DNA of 64,000 bases from Achromobacter deleyi (GCF_902859705.1 NZ_CADIJO010000007.1:1-64000); one strand, 5' to 3'; positions 29,332 to 38,076 are shown, counted from the stretch's first letter. A program made the numbers and translations. Notes: generated from the sequence alone by a model not told the origin.

Positions 29332-30300
29332 ATGAAGAAGATCCTGGGCGGCCTGGCGGCCGCTTGCCTGGCCGGGCTGATGGCCGCGGGCGCCGCGGCC
29401 GCCCCGCCGGCCCTGCCGGCCACCATCACCTTGGTGGTGCCGTTCCCGCCGGGCGGCAGCAACGATGTGTTTGCGCGGGTGCTGGCGGAAAAGCTGGGCG
29501 GGCGCGTGGGCGCCACCGTCATCGTCGAGAACCGCCCCGGCGCGGGCGGCGCCATCGGTGCCGAGTATGTGGCACGCGCCGCGAAGGACGGCTCGGTGCT
29601 GATGCTGTCGTCGTCGACGCTGACAACCAACGCGGCTGTGCAGACCAACCTGAAGTACGACGTGGCGCGCAGCTTCGCGCCGGTGGCGATGCTGGCGCGC
29701 AGCCCGATGGCGCTGGTAGTGGGGCAGGATTCTCCTTACCGGTCGGTGGCTGACCTGCTGGCTGCGGGCCGCCAGGAACCCGGCAAGCTCACCTACGGCA
29801 GCGCCGGGCTGGGCTCGGTCAACCAGATGGCCAGCGAAATCCTGGCGGGCGGCGAGAAGACGAGTTTCACGCACGTGCCCTACAAGGGCATGTCGCATGC
29901 GCTCAACGATCTGGCCGGTGGCCGGGTCGACTTCGTGATCGGCAGCTTTGCGTCGACCGCGTCGCTGCTCAAGGGCGGCAAGCTGCGCGTGCTGGCCGTG
30001 ACCTCGCCGACGCGTTCTCCGTTCTTTCCCGACCTGCCCACCATCGCCGAAGGCCAGCCCGGCTATTCGGTCGAGCTGTGGTGGGGCGTGCTGGCGCCCG
30101 CGGGCACGCCCGCGCCGCTGGTCGAACGCCTGAACGCCGAGATCCGCGGCATCGTCAACGATCCGAAGATGCGCGCCATGTTCGCCGAGGAAAGCGCGGT
30201 GCCGGCCGAACTGACCGTGACGCAGTTCGCCGACCTGGTGCAGGCCGATGCGGCCCGCTGGAAGCAGGTGGCTGCCGACCGCAACATTTCCATCCAATGA
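29332..30300 (+). CDS. Bug-family tripartite tricarboxylate transporter binding protein
   Basis: This 322-residue periplasmic binding protein of the TctC/Bug family, greatly expanded in Bordetella and relatives, has a signal peptide at about residues 1-24. Typical motifs are ITLVVPFPPGGSNDVFARVL, VVENRPGAGGAIGAEYVARA and FTHVPYKGMSHALNDLAGG. It binds a carboxylated ligand. No TctA/TctB membrane genes are nearby, as is common for orphan Bug genes. It is first in an operon with a CitE-like lyase and a CoA-transferase, so the ligand is probably a dicarboxylic acid that is activated as a CoA ester. Confidence 0.92.
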   Translation: MKKILGGLAAACLAGLMAAGAAAAPPALPATITLVVPFPPGGSNDVFARVLAEKLGGRVGATVIVENRPGAGGAIGAEYVARAAKDGSVLMLSSSTLTTNAAVQTNLKYDVARSFAPVAMLARSPMALVVGQDSPYRSVADLLAAGRQEPGKLTYGSAGLGSVNQMASEILAGGEKTSFTHVPYKGMSHALNDLAGGRVDFVIGSFASTASLLKGGKLRVLAVTSPTRSPFFPDLPTIAEGQPGYSVELWWGVLAPAGTPAPLVERLNAEIRGIVNDPKMRAMFAEESAVPAELTVTQFADLVQADAARWKQVAADRNISIQ

Positions 30301-30333
30301 CCCGCAACCCCTGCCGCTGTTGAGAGTGCCCGC

Positions 30334-31197
30334 ATGAGAAGCAAACTGTTTGTTCCGGGATCGCGTCCCGAGCTGTTCGCCAAGGCGCTGGCCGGGCCGG
30401 CCGACGCGCTGTCTTTCGACCTGGAAGACGCCGTGGCCGCCGAACGCAAGGCCGAGGCGCGCGGCCATCTGGCCGCGCTGCTGGCATCGCCCGCCGCCGC
30501 GGCCAGCGCCAAGACGCTGATCGTGCGCGTCAACGCGCTGGATTCCGCGCATTTCCAGGCCGACGTGCAGGCCGTGGTACGCCCGGCGTTGCGCCTGGTG
30601 AACCTGCCCAAGGCCGAATCCGTGGCCCAGGTGCGGGCCGCGGCCGACGCGATCGAACGGGCGCGGCAGGCCAATGGCGTGGCGCAGCCGGTGGGGTTGC
30701 TGCTGAACATCGAATCGCCGCGCGCCTTGCGCGATGCCGCCGCGCTGGCGGCGGCGCATCCCTCGGTGGCGGGCCTGCAATTGGGGTTGGGCGACCTGTT
30801 CGAACCGGCCGGCATCGACCGCCGCGAGCCGGCAGCGGTGCAGCAGGCCATGTTCGCGCTGCGGCTGGCGGCGGCCGAGGCAGGCGTGTTCGCCTACGAC
30901 TCGGCGTTTGCCAATATCGAGGATGAAGCGGGCTTTCGGGCCGAGGCCGAGCTGGCGCGCCGGCTGGGCTTCCTGGGCAAGAGCTGCATCCATCCGCGCC
31001 AGGTGCCGCTGGCCAACGCCGCCTTCCGGCCGACGGACGCCGAGATCGCCCACGCGCGGCGGGTGGTGCAGGCGGCCGGGCAGGCCGAGGCGCAAGGCGT
31101 TGCCGCCTTCGTGGTGGACGGCCGCATGATCGATGGCCCCTTCCTGCGCCGCGCCGAAAGCGTCGTGCGCCTGGCCGACACGCTGGAGGCGCGATGA
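30334..31197 (+). CDS. CitE/HpcH-like acyl-CoA lyase
   Basis: The 287-residue TIM-barrel lyase of the CitE/citramalyl-CoA lyase group has RSKLFVPGSRPELFAKAL at the N-terminus, LSFDLEDAVAAERKAEAR (Mg/CoA site), LLLNIESPRAL and SCIHPRQVPLANAAF. It probably cleaves a hydroxyacyl-CoA such as citramalyl-, malyl- or a related CoA ester. It is the standalone type, with no citrate lyase alpha or gamma genes present. Its stop overlaps the start of the CoA-transferase gene (ATGA). Confidence 0.88.
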   Translation: MRSKLFVPGSRPELFAKALAGPADALSFDLEDAVAAERKAEARGHLAALLASPAAAASAKTLIVRVNALDSAHFQADVQAVVRPALRLVNLPKAESVAQVRAAADAIERARQANGVAQPVGLLLNIESPRALRDAAALAAAHPSVAGLQLGLGDLFEPAGIDRREPAAVQQAMFALRLAAAEAGVFAYDSAFANIEDEAGFRAEAELARRLGFLGKSCIHPRQVPLANAAFRPTDAEIAHARRVVQAAGQAEAQGVAAFVVDGRMIDGPFLRRAESVVRLADTLEAR

Positions 31198-32393
31198 GCG
31201 CCGCCGTGACACCGCACGCAGCCGCAGGCCCGCTGGCCGGCGTGCGCGTATTGGACCTGAGCGCCTATATCGCCGGCCCCTACGGCTGCGCGCTGCTGGC
31301 CGACCAGGGCGCCGACGTGATCAAGATCGAACCGCCCACGGGCGACAACCTGCGCAAGTATCCGTCGACGCTCGAAGCCGAAAGCCGCGCCTTCCTGGGC
31401 GTGAACCGCGGCAAGCGCGGGCTGGTGCTGGATTTGAAGCAGGATGCGGCGCGGGACGTGCTGCGCGGGCTGGTGGCGGGCGCCGACGTGCTGGTGCACA
31501 ACTTCCGGCCCAGCGTGCCGGCGCGCCTGGGCATCGCCTACGAACAGCTGGCCGAGATCAATCCGCGGCTGATCTACTGCGCGGTGACCGGCTATGGCGA
31601 AAGCGGGCCGCTCAAGGACAAGGCGGGCTACGACCAGGTGCTGCAGACCATGACGGGCATGTGCGCCTTGCAGGGCCGCGCCGACGGCCCGCCCGAAGTG
31701 CTGTACGGGTCGGTGGTGGATTACTACGCGTCGTCGATGGTGGCGGCGGGCGTGGCGTCGGCGTTGTTTGAGCGCGAGCGCAGCGGCCGTGGCCAGTTCG
31801 TGGGTGTGTCGCTCTTGCGCAGCGCGCTGGCCTTGCAGTCGGCCCGCCTGGTGTGGGCCGAGGGCGAGCCGCGGGAAGTGGGGCGCGACATGCGTTCCGG
31901 CGGCATCACGGGCATCCATCCCACCGGCGACGGCTATCTGTATATCTCGGCCAACACGCCGCATTTCTGGCAGGCGCTGTGCGCCAAGACCGGCTTGCAG
32001 GCGCTGGCGGCCGATGCCCGCTACGACTCGGTGCGCAAGCGCGCCCAATACCGCGACGAGATCGTGCCGCAATTGCACCAAGCCTTGCAGGCGCGCAGCG
32101 CGCTGGAATGGGAGGCGCTGTTCGGCGAAGAGGTGCCTTGCGCCGCGGCGCGCGGGGTCGAAGACATGTTCGACTTTCCGCAGGTGCAGGCCGAGGGCAT
32201 GATCTCGACCTTTGCGCATCCGGTGGTGGGCAGCTACCAGGGCTTTGCGCAGGCCATCAAGTACGGCCGCAGCCAGCCGGCCGTGCCGCGCGCCGCGCCG
32301 GCCTTTGGTGAACATAGCGACGACGTGCTGGCCGAGGCGGGTATCGATGCCGCGCAGGCGGCGCGGCTGAGGGCGGCGGGGGCGTTGGGGTAG
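31194..32393 (+). CDS. CaiB/BaiF family CoA-transferase (class III)
   Basis: This 399-residue family III CoA-transferase has VRVLDLSAYIAGPYGCALLA and ADVIKIEPPTGD near the N-terminus, NRGKRGLVLDLK, and VLVHNFRPSVPARLG, all standard. It would activate the substrate acid with CoA from a donor such as succinyl-CoA, before cleavage by the CitE-like lyase encoded just upstream (four-base overlap). A Bug, lyase and transferase set fits catabolism of an itaconate/citramalate/malate-like acid. The exact acid is inference. Confidence 0.9.
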   Translation: MSAAVTPHAAAGPLAGVRVLDLSAYIAGPYGCALLADQGADVIKIEPPTGDNLRKYPSTLEAESRAFLGVNRGKRGLVLDLKQDAARDVLRGLVAGADVLVHNFRPSVPARLGIAYEQLAEINPRLIYCAVTGYGESGPLKDKAGYDQVLQTMTGMCALQGRADGPPEVLYGSVVDYYASSMVAAGVASALFERERSGRGQFVGVSLLRSALALQSARLVWAEGEPREVGRDMRSGGITGIHPTGDGYLYISANTPHFWQALCAKTGLQALAADARYDSVRKRAQYRDEIVPQLHQALQARSALEWEALFGEEVPCAAARGVEDMFDFPQVQAEGMISTFAHPVVGSYQGFAQAIKYGRSQPAVPRAAPAFGEHSDDVLAEAGIDAAQAARLRAAGALG

Positions 32394-32403
32394 CGGGGCG
32401 GGG

Positions 32404-33831
32404 TCAGGCCGGCCCGTCCAGCGCCGCCAGGCACTCGTCCAGCGGCGCGATCGTGCGCGCCAGGGCTTCCACGGCAGCGGCATCCACGCGGTCCAGCGGC
32501 GGAATTTCCGCCAGCACGCGCACGTTGCCGAAACGTTCGATGGCTTCGCGGTTGCCGGCCGACAGCGGTCCGCTCATCACCACGCCCAGCACCGGAATGG
32601 CGCGGCGGCGCAGCGCTTCCAGGCTGAGCAGGGTGTGGTTGATGGTGCCCAGGCCGCTGCGCGCGGCCAGCACCACCGGCAGGCCCAGCCGCGCGATCAG
32701 GTCGATCATCATGTGACTGTCGTCGATCGGCACGTACAGGCCGCCGGCGCCTTCGATGATGAGCGGGGCGTCCGTGCGCGGCGGCACGATGGCGGTGGCG
32801 TCGATTTCCGCGTCTTCCAGCGGCGCGGCGGCCCACGGCGACAGCGGCGCCTGCAGCACGTAGGCGGGCAGGTGCTGGCGTTCGGGCGGCAATTGCGCCA
32901 GGCGCGCGACGGTGTCGGTGTCGCCGGGTTCCTCGGCCACGCCGGTCTGCACCGGCTTCCAGTAGTCGGCATTCCAGGCGCGGGCCAGGATGGCCGACAC
33001 CAGGGTCTTGCCGATGCCGGTGTCGGTGCCGGTCACGAATACGCCCTTGAGGCCGGAATCAGTTGGATTTTTCCACATGCCGTAGGCCAGGTGATAGGTC
33101 ACCGTGGCTCCTTGTTGGTTGAACTGCGCCAGCACCCGCCGCAGCGCGGCGGCGCCCAGCGGCGCCCGTCCGGGCGCGGGCGTGGTGGCGCCGATGCCCT
33201 TGAGCGCCTGCAGGAAATGCAGGCCGTCAGGATGTTGTTGTATCAGTCGTTCGCTGTGCACGCCACCGGCCAGATTGCCGCTGGCCGGACGGATGGCGTG
33301 GGCGGCGGGGTAGTGCGGTGTTGCCGCCGCCAGGCCGATGGCGCGGTGCGCCGCCCGCCATTCGGCGAAGGTGTCCGCGGCCAGCGTGGCCACGGCCAGG
33401 TGGCCGCCGGGCGCCAGCAGGGCGGCCAGCCGGCCCAGCCCCGCGTTCAGTTCGGTGAACCATTGCACCGCCAGGCTGGAGCAGATCAGGTCGTAGCCGC
33501 CGGGCAGGCCGTCGGGATGCTCGCCATCCAGCACCTGGTAGCGGGCGCGTCCGGGCAGCGCCGGGCCTTGCTGCGCGCGGGCCAGCATGGCGGGCGAGAT
33601 GTCGGTGATGGTCCAGTCCGCCGGACCCAGCCGCGCGCCCAGCGCCTGTGTCAACAGGCCCGTGCCGCAGCCGATTTCCAGGATGCGCGGGTTGGGCGGC
33701 AGCGGCAGCCGCAGGATGTCGTCGGCCAGCCGTTCGGCCGTGATGCGTTGGGCGGGCGCGTTGGCGTCGTACTGGTCGGCGGCGGCGCCGAAGCGCTCGC
33801 CGATCCGGGTGTTGCGTGATGCCCGATTCAT
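32404..33831 (-). CDS. bioCD: BioC-BioD fusion: malonyl-ACP O-methyltransferase / dethiobiotin synthetase
   Basis: One uninterrupted 475-residue frame carries two biotin enzymes. Residues about 1-250 are BioC: RIGERFGAAADQYDANAPAQ, SAM motif LEIGCGTGLLTQ, DLICSSLAVQWF, and the usual C-terminal ending VTYHLAYGM. About ten residues later BioD begins: KGVFVTGTDTGIGKTLVSAI with P-loop, KPVQTG, and LIIEGAGGLYVPI. BioC masks malonyl-ACP as a methyl ester to prime pimelate synthesis. BioD closes the ureido ring. There is no stop or separate ribosome site between them, although an internal start at the Met before WKNPTD cannot be excluded. It overlaps the bioH-like gene by four bases. Confidence 0.9.
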   Translation of the reverse strand: MNRASRNTRIGERFGAAADQYDANAPAQRITAERLADDILRLPLPPNPRILEIGCGTGLLTQALGARLGPADWTITDISPAMLARAQQGPALPGRARYQVLDGEHPDGLPGGYDLICSSLAVQWFTELNAGLGRLAALLAPGGHLAVATLAADTFAEWRAAHRAIGLAAATPHYPAAHAIRPASGNLAGGVHSERLIQQHPDGLHFLQALKGIGATTPAPGRAPLGAAALRRVLAQFNQQGATVTYHLAYGMWKNPTDSGLKGVFVTGTDTGIGKTLVSAILARAWNADYWKPVQTGVAEEPGDTDTVARLAQLPPERQHLPAYVLQAPLSPWAAAPLEDAEIDATAIVPPRTDAPLIIEGAGGLYVPIDDSHMMIDLIARLGLPVVLAARSGLGTINHTLLSLEALRRRAIPVLGVVMSGPLSAGNREAIERFGNVRVLAEIPPLDRVDAAAVEALARTIAPLDECLAALDGPA

Positions 33832-34487
33832 GCGGCGCTCGCCAGGCGGGCCAGGAAGGCGCGAATCTGCGCGGCGCACCAGTCGGTGTCGGTGACGGGC
33901 AGCAGGTGACCGCCGCCCTCGCGCCAGTGGACGCCGTCGCCAAAGGTGGCCTGCGTCATCGGGGCGGGCACGATGGGGTCGTCGCGGCCGGCCAGCGCCA
34001 GGCTCGGCACCGGCAGGGCGGCCAATGCCGCGCGCTGGTCTGCATCGCGCAGCACTTGCAGGTCGCGCGACAACGCATCGACGTCGGGCGCTCCGAACGC
34101 ACCGCCATCGCCGCAGCGCTGGCGAAAATCGCGCAGCACCGCATCGGGATGCGTCGCCAGGCGGGCCAGCATGCGCTCGAGCATGCGCGGTGGCACGCCC
34201 TGGGCGAAATCCGGCGCGGCGGCAAAGCGTGCGAAGCCGTTGATGGACACCAGGCCGATGCCGTTGGTGGGCGCCTCGCGCAGCAGCCGCAGCACGCCCA
34301 GGGAATGGCCGATGGCGACCACCGGTCCGTCGGGGCAGGGCGTGCGCGCGGGGCCGAAGTAACCGGCGTCGAAGGTCGCCTGGGGAAAATCGTGCAGCGC
34401 GGCGGCCAGAGGCGCCCAGACGCTGGCGTCAAAGGCCCAGCCGTGCACGAACAGCAGGGTCGGCGCTTGCAAGGGCACGTTCTGCAT
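33828..34487 (-). CDS. alpha/beta hydrolase, probable pimeloyl-ACP methyl ester esterase (BioH role)
   Basis: The 219-residue hydrolase has LLFVHGWAFDASVWAPLA, nucleophile elbow GHSLGVLRLL, acid Asp in AGRDDPIVP and His in GGGHLLPVTD. Its position between bioF and bioCD, overlapping both by a few bases, makes it the best candidate for releasing the BioC methyl ester from pimeloyl-ACP methyl ester. It is shorter than E. coli BioH (256) and could belong to one of the other BioH-replacing families, so no symbol is given. Confidence 0.82.
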   Translation of the reverse strand: MQNVPLQAPTLLFVHGWAFDASVWAPLAAALHDFPQATFDAGYFGPARTPCPDGPVVAIGHSLGVLRLLREAPTNGIGLVSINGFARFAAAPDFAQGVPPRMLERMLARLATHPDAVLRDFRQRCGDGGAFGAPDVDALSRDLQVLRDADQRAALAALPVPSLALAGRDDPIVPAPMTQATFGDGVHWREGGGHLLPVTDTDWCAAQIRAFLARLASAA

Positions 34488-35671
34488 CAGGCAAGCGCAG
34501 CGGCCAGGCCGGCGATCAGGCGGTCGATGTCGGCGTCGCGGTGCGCGGCGCTCAGGGCAATGCGCAGCCGGCTGGTGCCGGCAGGCACCGTGGGCGGGCG
34601 GATCGCCACGGCCAGCAGGCCGCGCTGTTCCAGGTTGGCGGCCAGCGCCAGTGCTCGGTCGGCCTCGCCCACCATGGCGGGCACGATCTGGGTGGACGAG
34701 TCGGCGGTGTCCAGGCCCTGTTCGCGCAAGGCCGCGCGCAGGCGGTCGCCCGAGGCCGCCAGGCGCGCCCGTTCGGCGTCCAGCGTGGGCACCAGGTCCA
34801 GCGCGGCGTCCATGGCGCCCAGCACGGCCGGCGGCAGCGCCGTGGTGTAGATGAAGCCCGAACACGCGTTGACCAGGTAGTCGCACAGCGCGCGCGAACC
34901 GGCGACGTAGGCGCCAAAGCCGCCCAGCGCCTTGCTGAACGTACCCATCGCCAGGTCGATGCGGCCGGGCGCCAGCCCCGCCAGGCCCATGCCGCGCGGG
35001 CCCAGCACGCCGGTGGCGTGGGCCTCGTCCAGATACACAAAGGCGTTGTAGCGGTCGGCCAGCTCGGCCAGGCGGGCCACGTCGGTGCGGTCGCCGTCCA
35101 TGCTGAAGACACTTTCGGTGACGATGAAGCGGACGGCCGGCGGCGCATCGGCCCCCGCCCGGGCGGCCAGCAGCGCTTCCAGGTGGTCCAGGTCGTTGTG
35201 GCGAAAACGGATCTGCTTGACGCCGGCCGCCTGGCAGCCGTGGTGCAGGCTGGCGTGGTTGAGCTTGTCGGCGTAGACCTGCACGTCGCCCTGGCCTTGC
35301 GCCGCGCGCAGCAGGGCGGGCAGCACGGCGGCATTGGCCTGCCAGCCCGAGGCCAGCAGCAGCGCGGCTTCTGTCCCCTTCAAGCGCGCCAGCTTGGCCT
35401 CGACCTGTTCGTGCAGGTCCAGGTTGCCGCACACCAGGCGCGACGCCTGGGCGCTGGCGCCGTGGCGGGCGGCCCATTCGCGCGACCGTTCGATCAGCAG
35501 GGGGTGCTTGGACAGGCCCAGGTAGTCGTTGCTGGAGAAGTTCAGCGCGGGCGCGCCGCCCATCTCGATGCGCCCGGCCGGCGCCGCGGTGGCGGTGCGC
35601 AGCCGGCGGCGCACGTGGCGCGATTCGGCCTGCGCCAATTCGGAAGAAAACAGAGGATCCAGCTTAGACAT
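34487..35671 (-). CDS. bioF: 8-amino-7-oxononanoate synthase
   Basis: This 394-residue PLP enzyme joins pimeloyl-ACP and alanine in biotin synthesis. Motifs are NFSSNDYLGLSKHP, LDEAHATGVLGPRGMG and the PLP lysine in MGTFSKALGGFGAYVAGS. It is the first gene of the minus-strand operon bioF, bioH-like, bioCD. Start MSKLDPLFSSEL at 35671. It is divergent from bioA with 81 bases between, where a shared control region must lie. No BirA-type operator was recognised there. Confidence 0.95.
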   Translation of the reverse strand: MSKLDPLFSSELAQAESRHVRRRLRTATAAPAGRIEMGGAPALNFSSNDYLGLSKHPLLIERSREWAARHGASAQASRLVCGNLDLHEQVEAKLARLKGTEAALLLASGWQANAAVLPALLRAAQGQGDVQVYADKLNHASLHHGCQAAGVKQIRFRHNDLDHLEALLAARAGADAPPAVRFIVTESVFSMDGDRTDVARLAELADRYNAFVYLDEAHATGVLGPRGMGLAGLAPGRIDLAMGTFSKALGGFGAYVAGSRALCDYLVNACSGFIYTTALPPAVLGAMDAALDLVPTLDAERARLAASGDRLRAALREQGLDTADSSTQIVPAMVGEADRALALAANLEQRGLLAVAIRPPTVPAGTSRLRIALSAAHRDADIDRLIAGLAAALA

Positions 35672-35752
35672 GACGATTTCCCGCAGCGGCCGGCGCCGGA
35701 GGGAAGGCCGGGCCAGGCCGTAGAATGCGAGCCATTGTAGTGGAGGTGAAAC

Positions 35753-37021
35753 ATGCAGACCCCCGATTGGGTGGCCCAGGGCCAGCCCCACATCTGGCTG
35801 CCCTATGCCCAGATGAAAACGGCCACGCCGCCCCTGCCGGTGGTGCGCAGCCGCGGCAGCCGGCTGGAACTGGCCGATGGCCGCGAGCTGATCGACGGTG
35901 TGGCGTCCTGGTGGACCGCCTGCCACGGTTACAACCACCCGCACATCGCCCAGGCGGTGCGGGCCCAGCTGGACGCCATGCCGCACGTCATGTTCGGCGG
36001 GCTGACCCACGAACCCGCCCTGACCCTGGCGCGGCGCCTGGCCGGCCTGCTCGGCCCGGGGCTGGACCGCGTGTTCTATACGGATTCGGGCTCGGTGGCG
36101 GTGGAAGTCGCCATGAAAATGGCCGTGCAGTTCTGGCTGAACCAGGGCGAACGCGGCCGCAGCCGCTTCCTGGCGTTTCGCGGCGGCTACCACGGCGACA
36201 CCTTCGGCACCATGGCCGTGTGCGACCCGGACGAAGGCATGCACAGCCTGTTTCGCGGCATGCTGGCCGAACACGACATCGTCGACCTGCCGCGCACCGA
36301 TGCGGCCATGGCCGACCTGGATGCCTTCCTGGAAACGCGCGGGCCGCAGCTGGCCGGCATGCTGGTCGAGCCGCTGGTGCAGGGCGCCGGCGGCATGCTG
36401 CTGCACGACCCCGAAGTGCTGCGGCGCCTGCGCACCCTGGCCGACCGCCACGGCCTGCTGCTGATCTTCGACGAGATATTCACCGGCTTTGGCCGCACCG
36501 GCACGATGTTCGCCTTCGAGCAGGCCGGGATCAAACCCGACATCATCACCCTGTCCAAGGCGCTGACGGGCGGCACCCTGCCGCTGGCCGCCACCGTGGC
36601 CAGTCAGCGGGTGTTCGACGGTTTCTGGTCGGACGACCCTTCGCATGCCCTGATGCATGGCCCCACCTTCATGGGCAACGCGCTGGCCTGCGCCGCCGCC
36701 AACGCGTCGCTGGACCTGTTCGAGACCGAACCCCGGCTGGCCCAGGCCCAGGCCATCTCGGCGGCGCTGGCGACGGGCCTGGCGCCGTGCCGCGAGCTGG
36801 ACTGGGTGCGCGACGTGCGGGTGCTGGGCGCCATCGGCGTGGTCGAACTGGACGGCATCCAGGACCGCGAGGCCCTGAAACGCCGCCTGGTCGAGGCGGG
36901 CGTATGGGTGCGCCCGTTCGGCAACGTGGTCTACCTGACGCCGGCCTTGACCATCGACGGGCAGGACCTGGACACCCTGATGCGGGCGGTGGTGGCAGTG
37001 CTGCGGGCGCGGCGGCCTTGA
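35753..37021 (+). CDS. bioA: adenosylmethionine-8-amino-7-oxononanoate aminotransferase
   Basis: The 422-residue class III aminotransferase uses SAM as amino donor to form 7,8-diaminononanoate. Motifs are HIWLPYAQMKTATPPLPV, DGVASWWTACHGYNHPHI (typical BioA), LLIFDEIFTGFGRTGTMFA, and PLP lysine in DIITLSKALTGG. A GGAGGTGAAAC ribosome site precedes the ATG. bioB is not in the window. Confidence 0.95.
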   Translation: MQTPDWVAQGQPHIWLPYAQMKTATPPLPVVRSRGSRLELADGRELIDGVASWWTACHGYNHPHIAQAVRAQLDAMPHVMFGGLTHEPALTLARRLAGLLGPGLDRVFYTDSGSVAVEVAMKMAVQFWLNQGERGRSRFLAFRGGYHGDTFGTMAVCDPDEGMHSLFRGMLAEHDIVDLPRTDAAMADLDAFLETRGPQLAGMLVEPLVQGAGGMLLHDPEVLRRLRTLADRHGLLLIFDEIFTGFGRTGTMFAFEQAGIKPDIITLSKALTGGTLPLAATVASQRVFDGFWSDDPSHALMHGPTFMGNALACAAANASLDLFETEPRLAQAQAISAALATGLAPCRELDWVRDVRVLGAIGVVELDGIQDREALKRRLVEAGVWVRPFGNVVYLTPALTIDGQDLDTLMRAVVAVLRARRP

Positions 37022-37024
37022 TGG

Positions 37025-37045
37025 CCTGATCCCTTAGGGATCAGG
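37025..37045. repeat. 9-bp perfect hairpin after bioA
   Basis: CCTGATCCC, loop TTA, GGGATCAGG starts four bases after the bioA stop. There is no T run behind it, so it is a weak terminator at best. It could also protect the bioA mRNA end or separate bioA from the FNR-controlled genes downstream. Confidence 0.6.
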
Positions 37046-37053
37046 CGCGGAGC

Positions 37054-37067
37054 TTGATCCACATCAA
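37054..37067 (+). promoter_or_regulatory. FNR/ANR-type box
   Basis: TTGATCCACATCAA is a perfect match to the FNR consensus TTGAT-N4-ATCAA. It lies 35 bases before the start of the ccoI-like gene, as expected for oxygen-limited induction of cbb3 oxidase assembly genes. Confidence 0.8.
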
Positions 37068-37101
37068 GGCGCAGGGGGCGCGCGCGGCCTACCATCGGCG
37101 C

Positions 37102-38076
37102 ATGCGAGCAAAATCCATCTTCGCCGTGCCGGCGACCCTGTCTGACGACGAACGCCAGCAGCGCCGCCATGCGCTGGTGCGCCTGTCGCTGGCCTGGCTG
37201 GCGATGATGCAGGTGATGATGTTCGCCTGGCCCGGCTACCTGCGCCATGAAGGCATCCCCAAGGATGCGCTGGACACGCTGGACTGGGCGATCGTGCTGA
37301 TGAACTGGGCCAGCCTGGCGCTGACCGTGCCCGTGGTGCTGTATTCGGCCTGGCCGATCTGGCGCCACGCGGGCGCCAACCTGCGCCAGGGGCGCGCCGG
37401 CATGGACGTGCCCGTCGCCCTGGGCATCGTCGCCGCCTTCATTCCCAGCGTCCACGCCACCTATACCGGGCGCGGCGAAGTCTATTTCGATTCGGTCACC
37501 ATGTTCGTCGCGTTCCTCTTGACGGCGCGCTACCTGGAACTGTGCGCCCGCCAGTCGTTCGGCGGCGCCGCGGGCGGCTTGCGTCATGCGCGGGTCGAAG
37601 CGCAGCGGCTGGCGCTGGGCGCCGGCGCCGACCGCCTGGCCTCGCGCTTCGTCCTGGCGCAGGTGGCGCTGGCGCTGGGTGCGGGTGCGGTCTGGGCCTA
37701 CATTGATCCGGCGCACAGCGTGCCCGTGATGGTGGCGTTACTGGTGATGAGCTGTCCCTGTGCCATGTCGATGGCGGTGCCCACCGCCATGGCCTCGGCG
37801 CATGCCGCGCTGGCGGCCGACCCGGCCATGCCCGACGCGGCGCTGGACGCGCTGCTGGAACGCGCCCGCCGCAAGGCGCGCCAGAACCTGCACGGCTCGC
37901 TGGCCTGGCACCTGCTGATGACGCCGCTGGCGCTGGTGGGCTGGGTCACGCCCTGGCTGGCCGCGATCACCATGCTGGTGTCGTCGCTGGCGGTGGCCTA
38001 TAACTCGTGGCGTCTGACGCGCCATGACGGCAGCGCCCGCGAAGCCGCCGATGGCGCGCTGGAAGCCGCGCCATGA
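37102..38076 (+). CDS. CcoI/FixI-like P1B-ATPase membrane core lacking all catalytic domains
   Basis: The 324-residue membrane protein sits exactly where ccoI is expected. It retains recognisable CcoI/CopA2 membrane parts: WLAMMQVMMFAWPGYL, MDVPVALGIVAAF followed by GEVYFDSVTMFVAFLLTARY, the metal-binding CPC helix in MSCPCAMSMAVPTAMASA, and a C-terminal pair of spans ending VSSLAVAYNSWRLTR. Missing are the N-terminal CxxC domain, the TGE actuator loop, the DKTG phosphorylation site and the nucleotide-binding domain. The protein goes from RYLELCARQ to ADRLASRFVLAQ and from the CPC helix to the final helices with short linkers. It cannot be an ATPase. It may be a passive copper channel, chaperone or assembly factor. 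The frame is intact and overlaps ccoS by four bases, so it looks functional. Confidence 0.82.
   Translation: MRAKSIFAVPATLSDDERQQRRHALVRLSLAWLAMMQVMMFAWPGYLRHEGIPKDALDTLDWAIVLMNWASLALTVPVVLYSAWPIWRHAGANLRQGRAGMDVPVALGIVAAFIPSVHATYTGRGEVYFDSVTMFVAFLLTARYLELCARQSFGGAAGGLRHARVEAQRLALGAGADRLASRFVLAQVALALGAGAVWAYIDPAHSVPVMVALLVMSCPCAMSMAVPTAMASAHAALAADPAMPDAALDALLERARRKARQNLHGSLAWHLLMTPLALVGWVTPWLAAITMLVSSLAVAYNSWRLTRHDGSAREAADGALEAAP

Noticed and set aside
35672..35752. BirA-type biotin operator between bioF and bioA
   Set aside because: No TTGTAAACC-type inverted repeat could be found in the 81-base gap.
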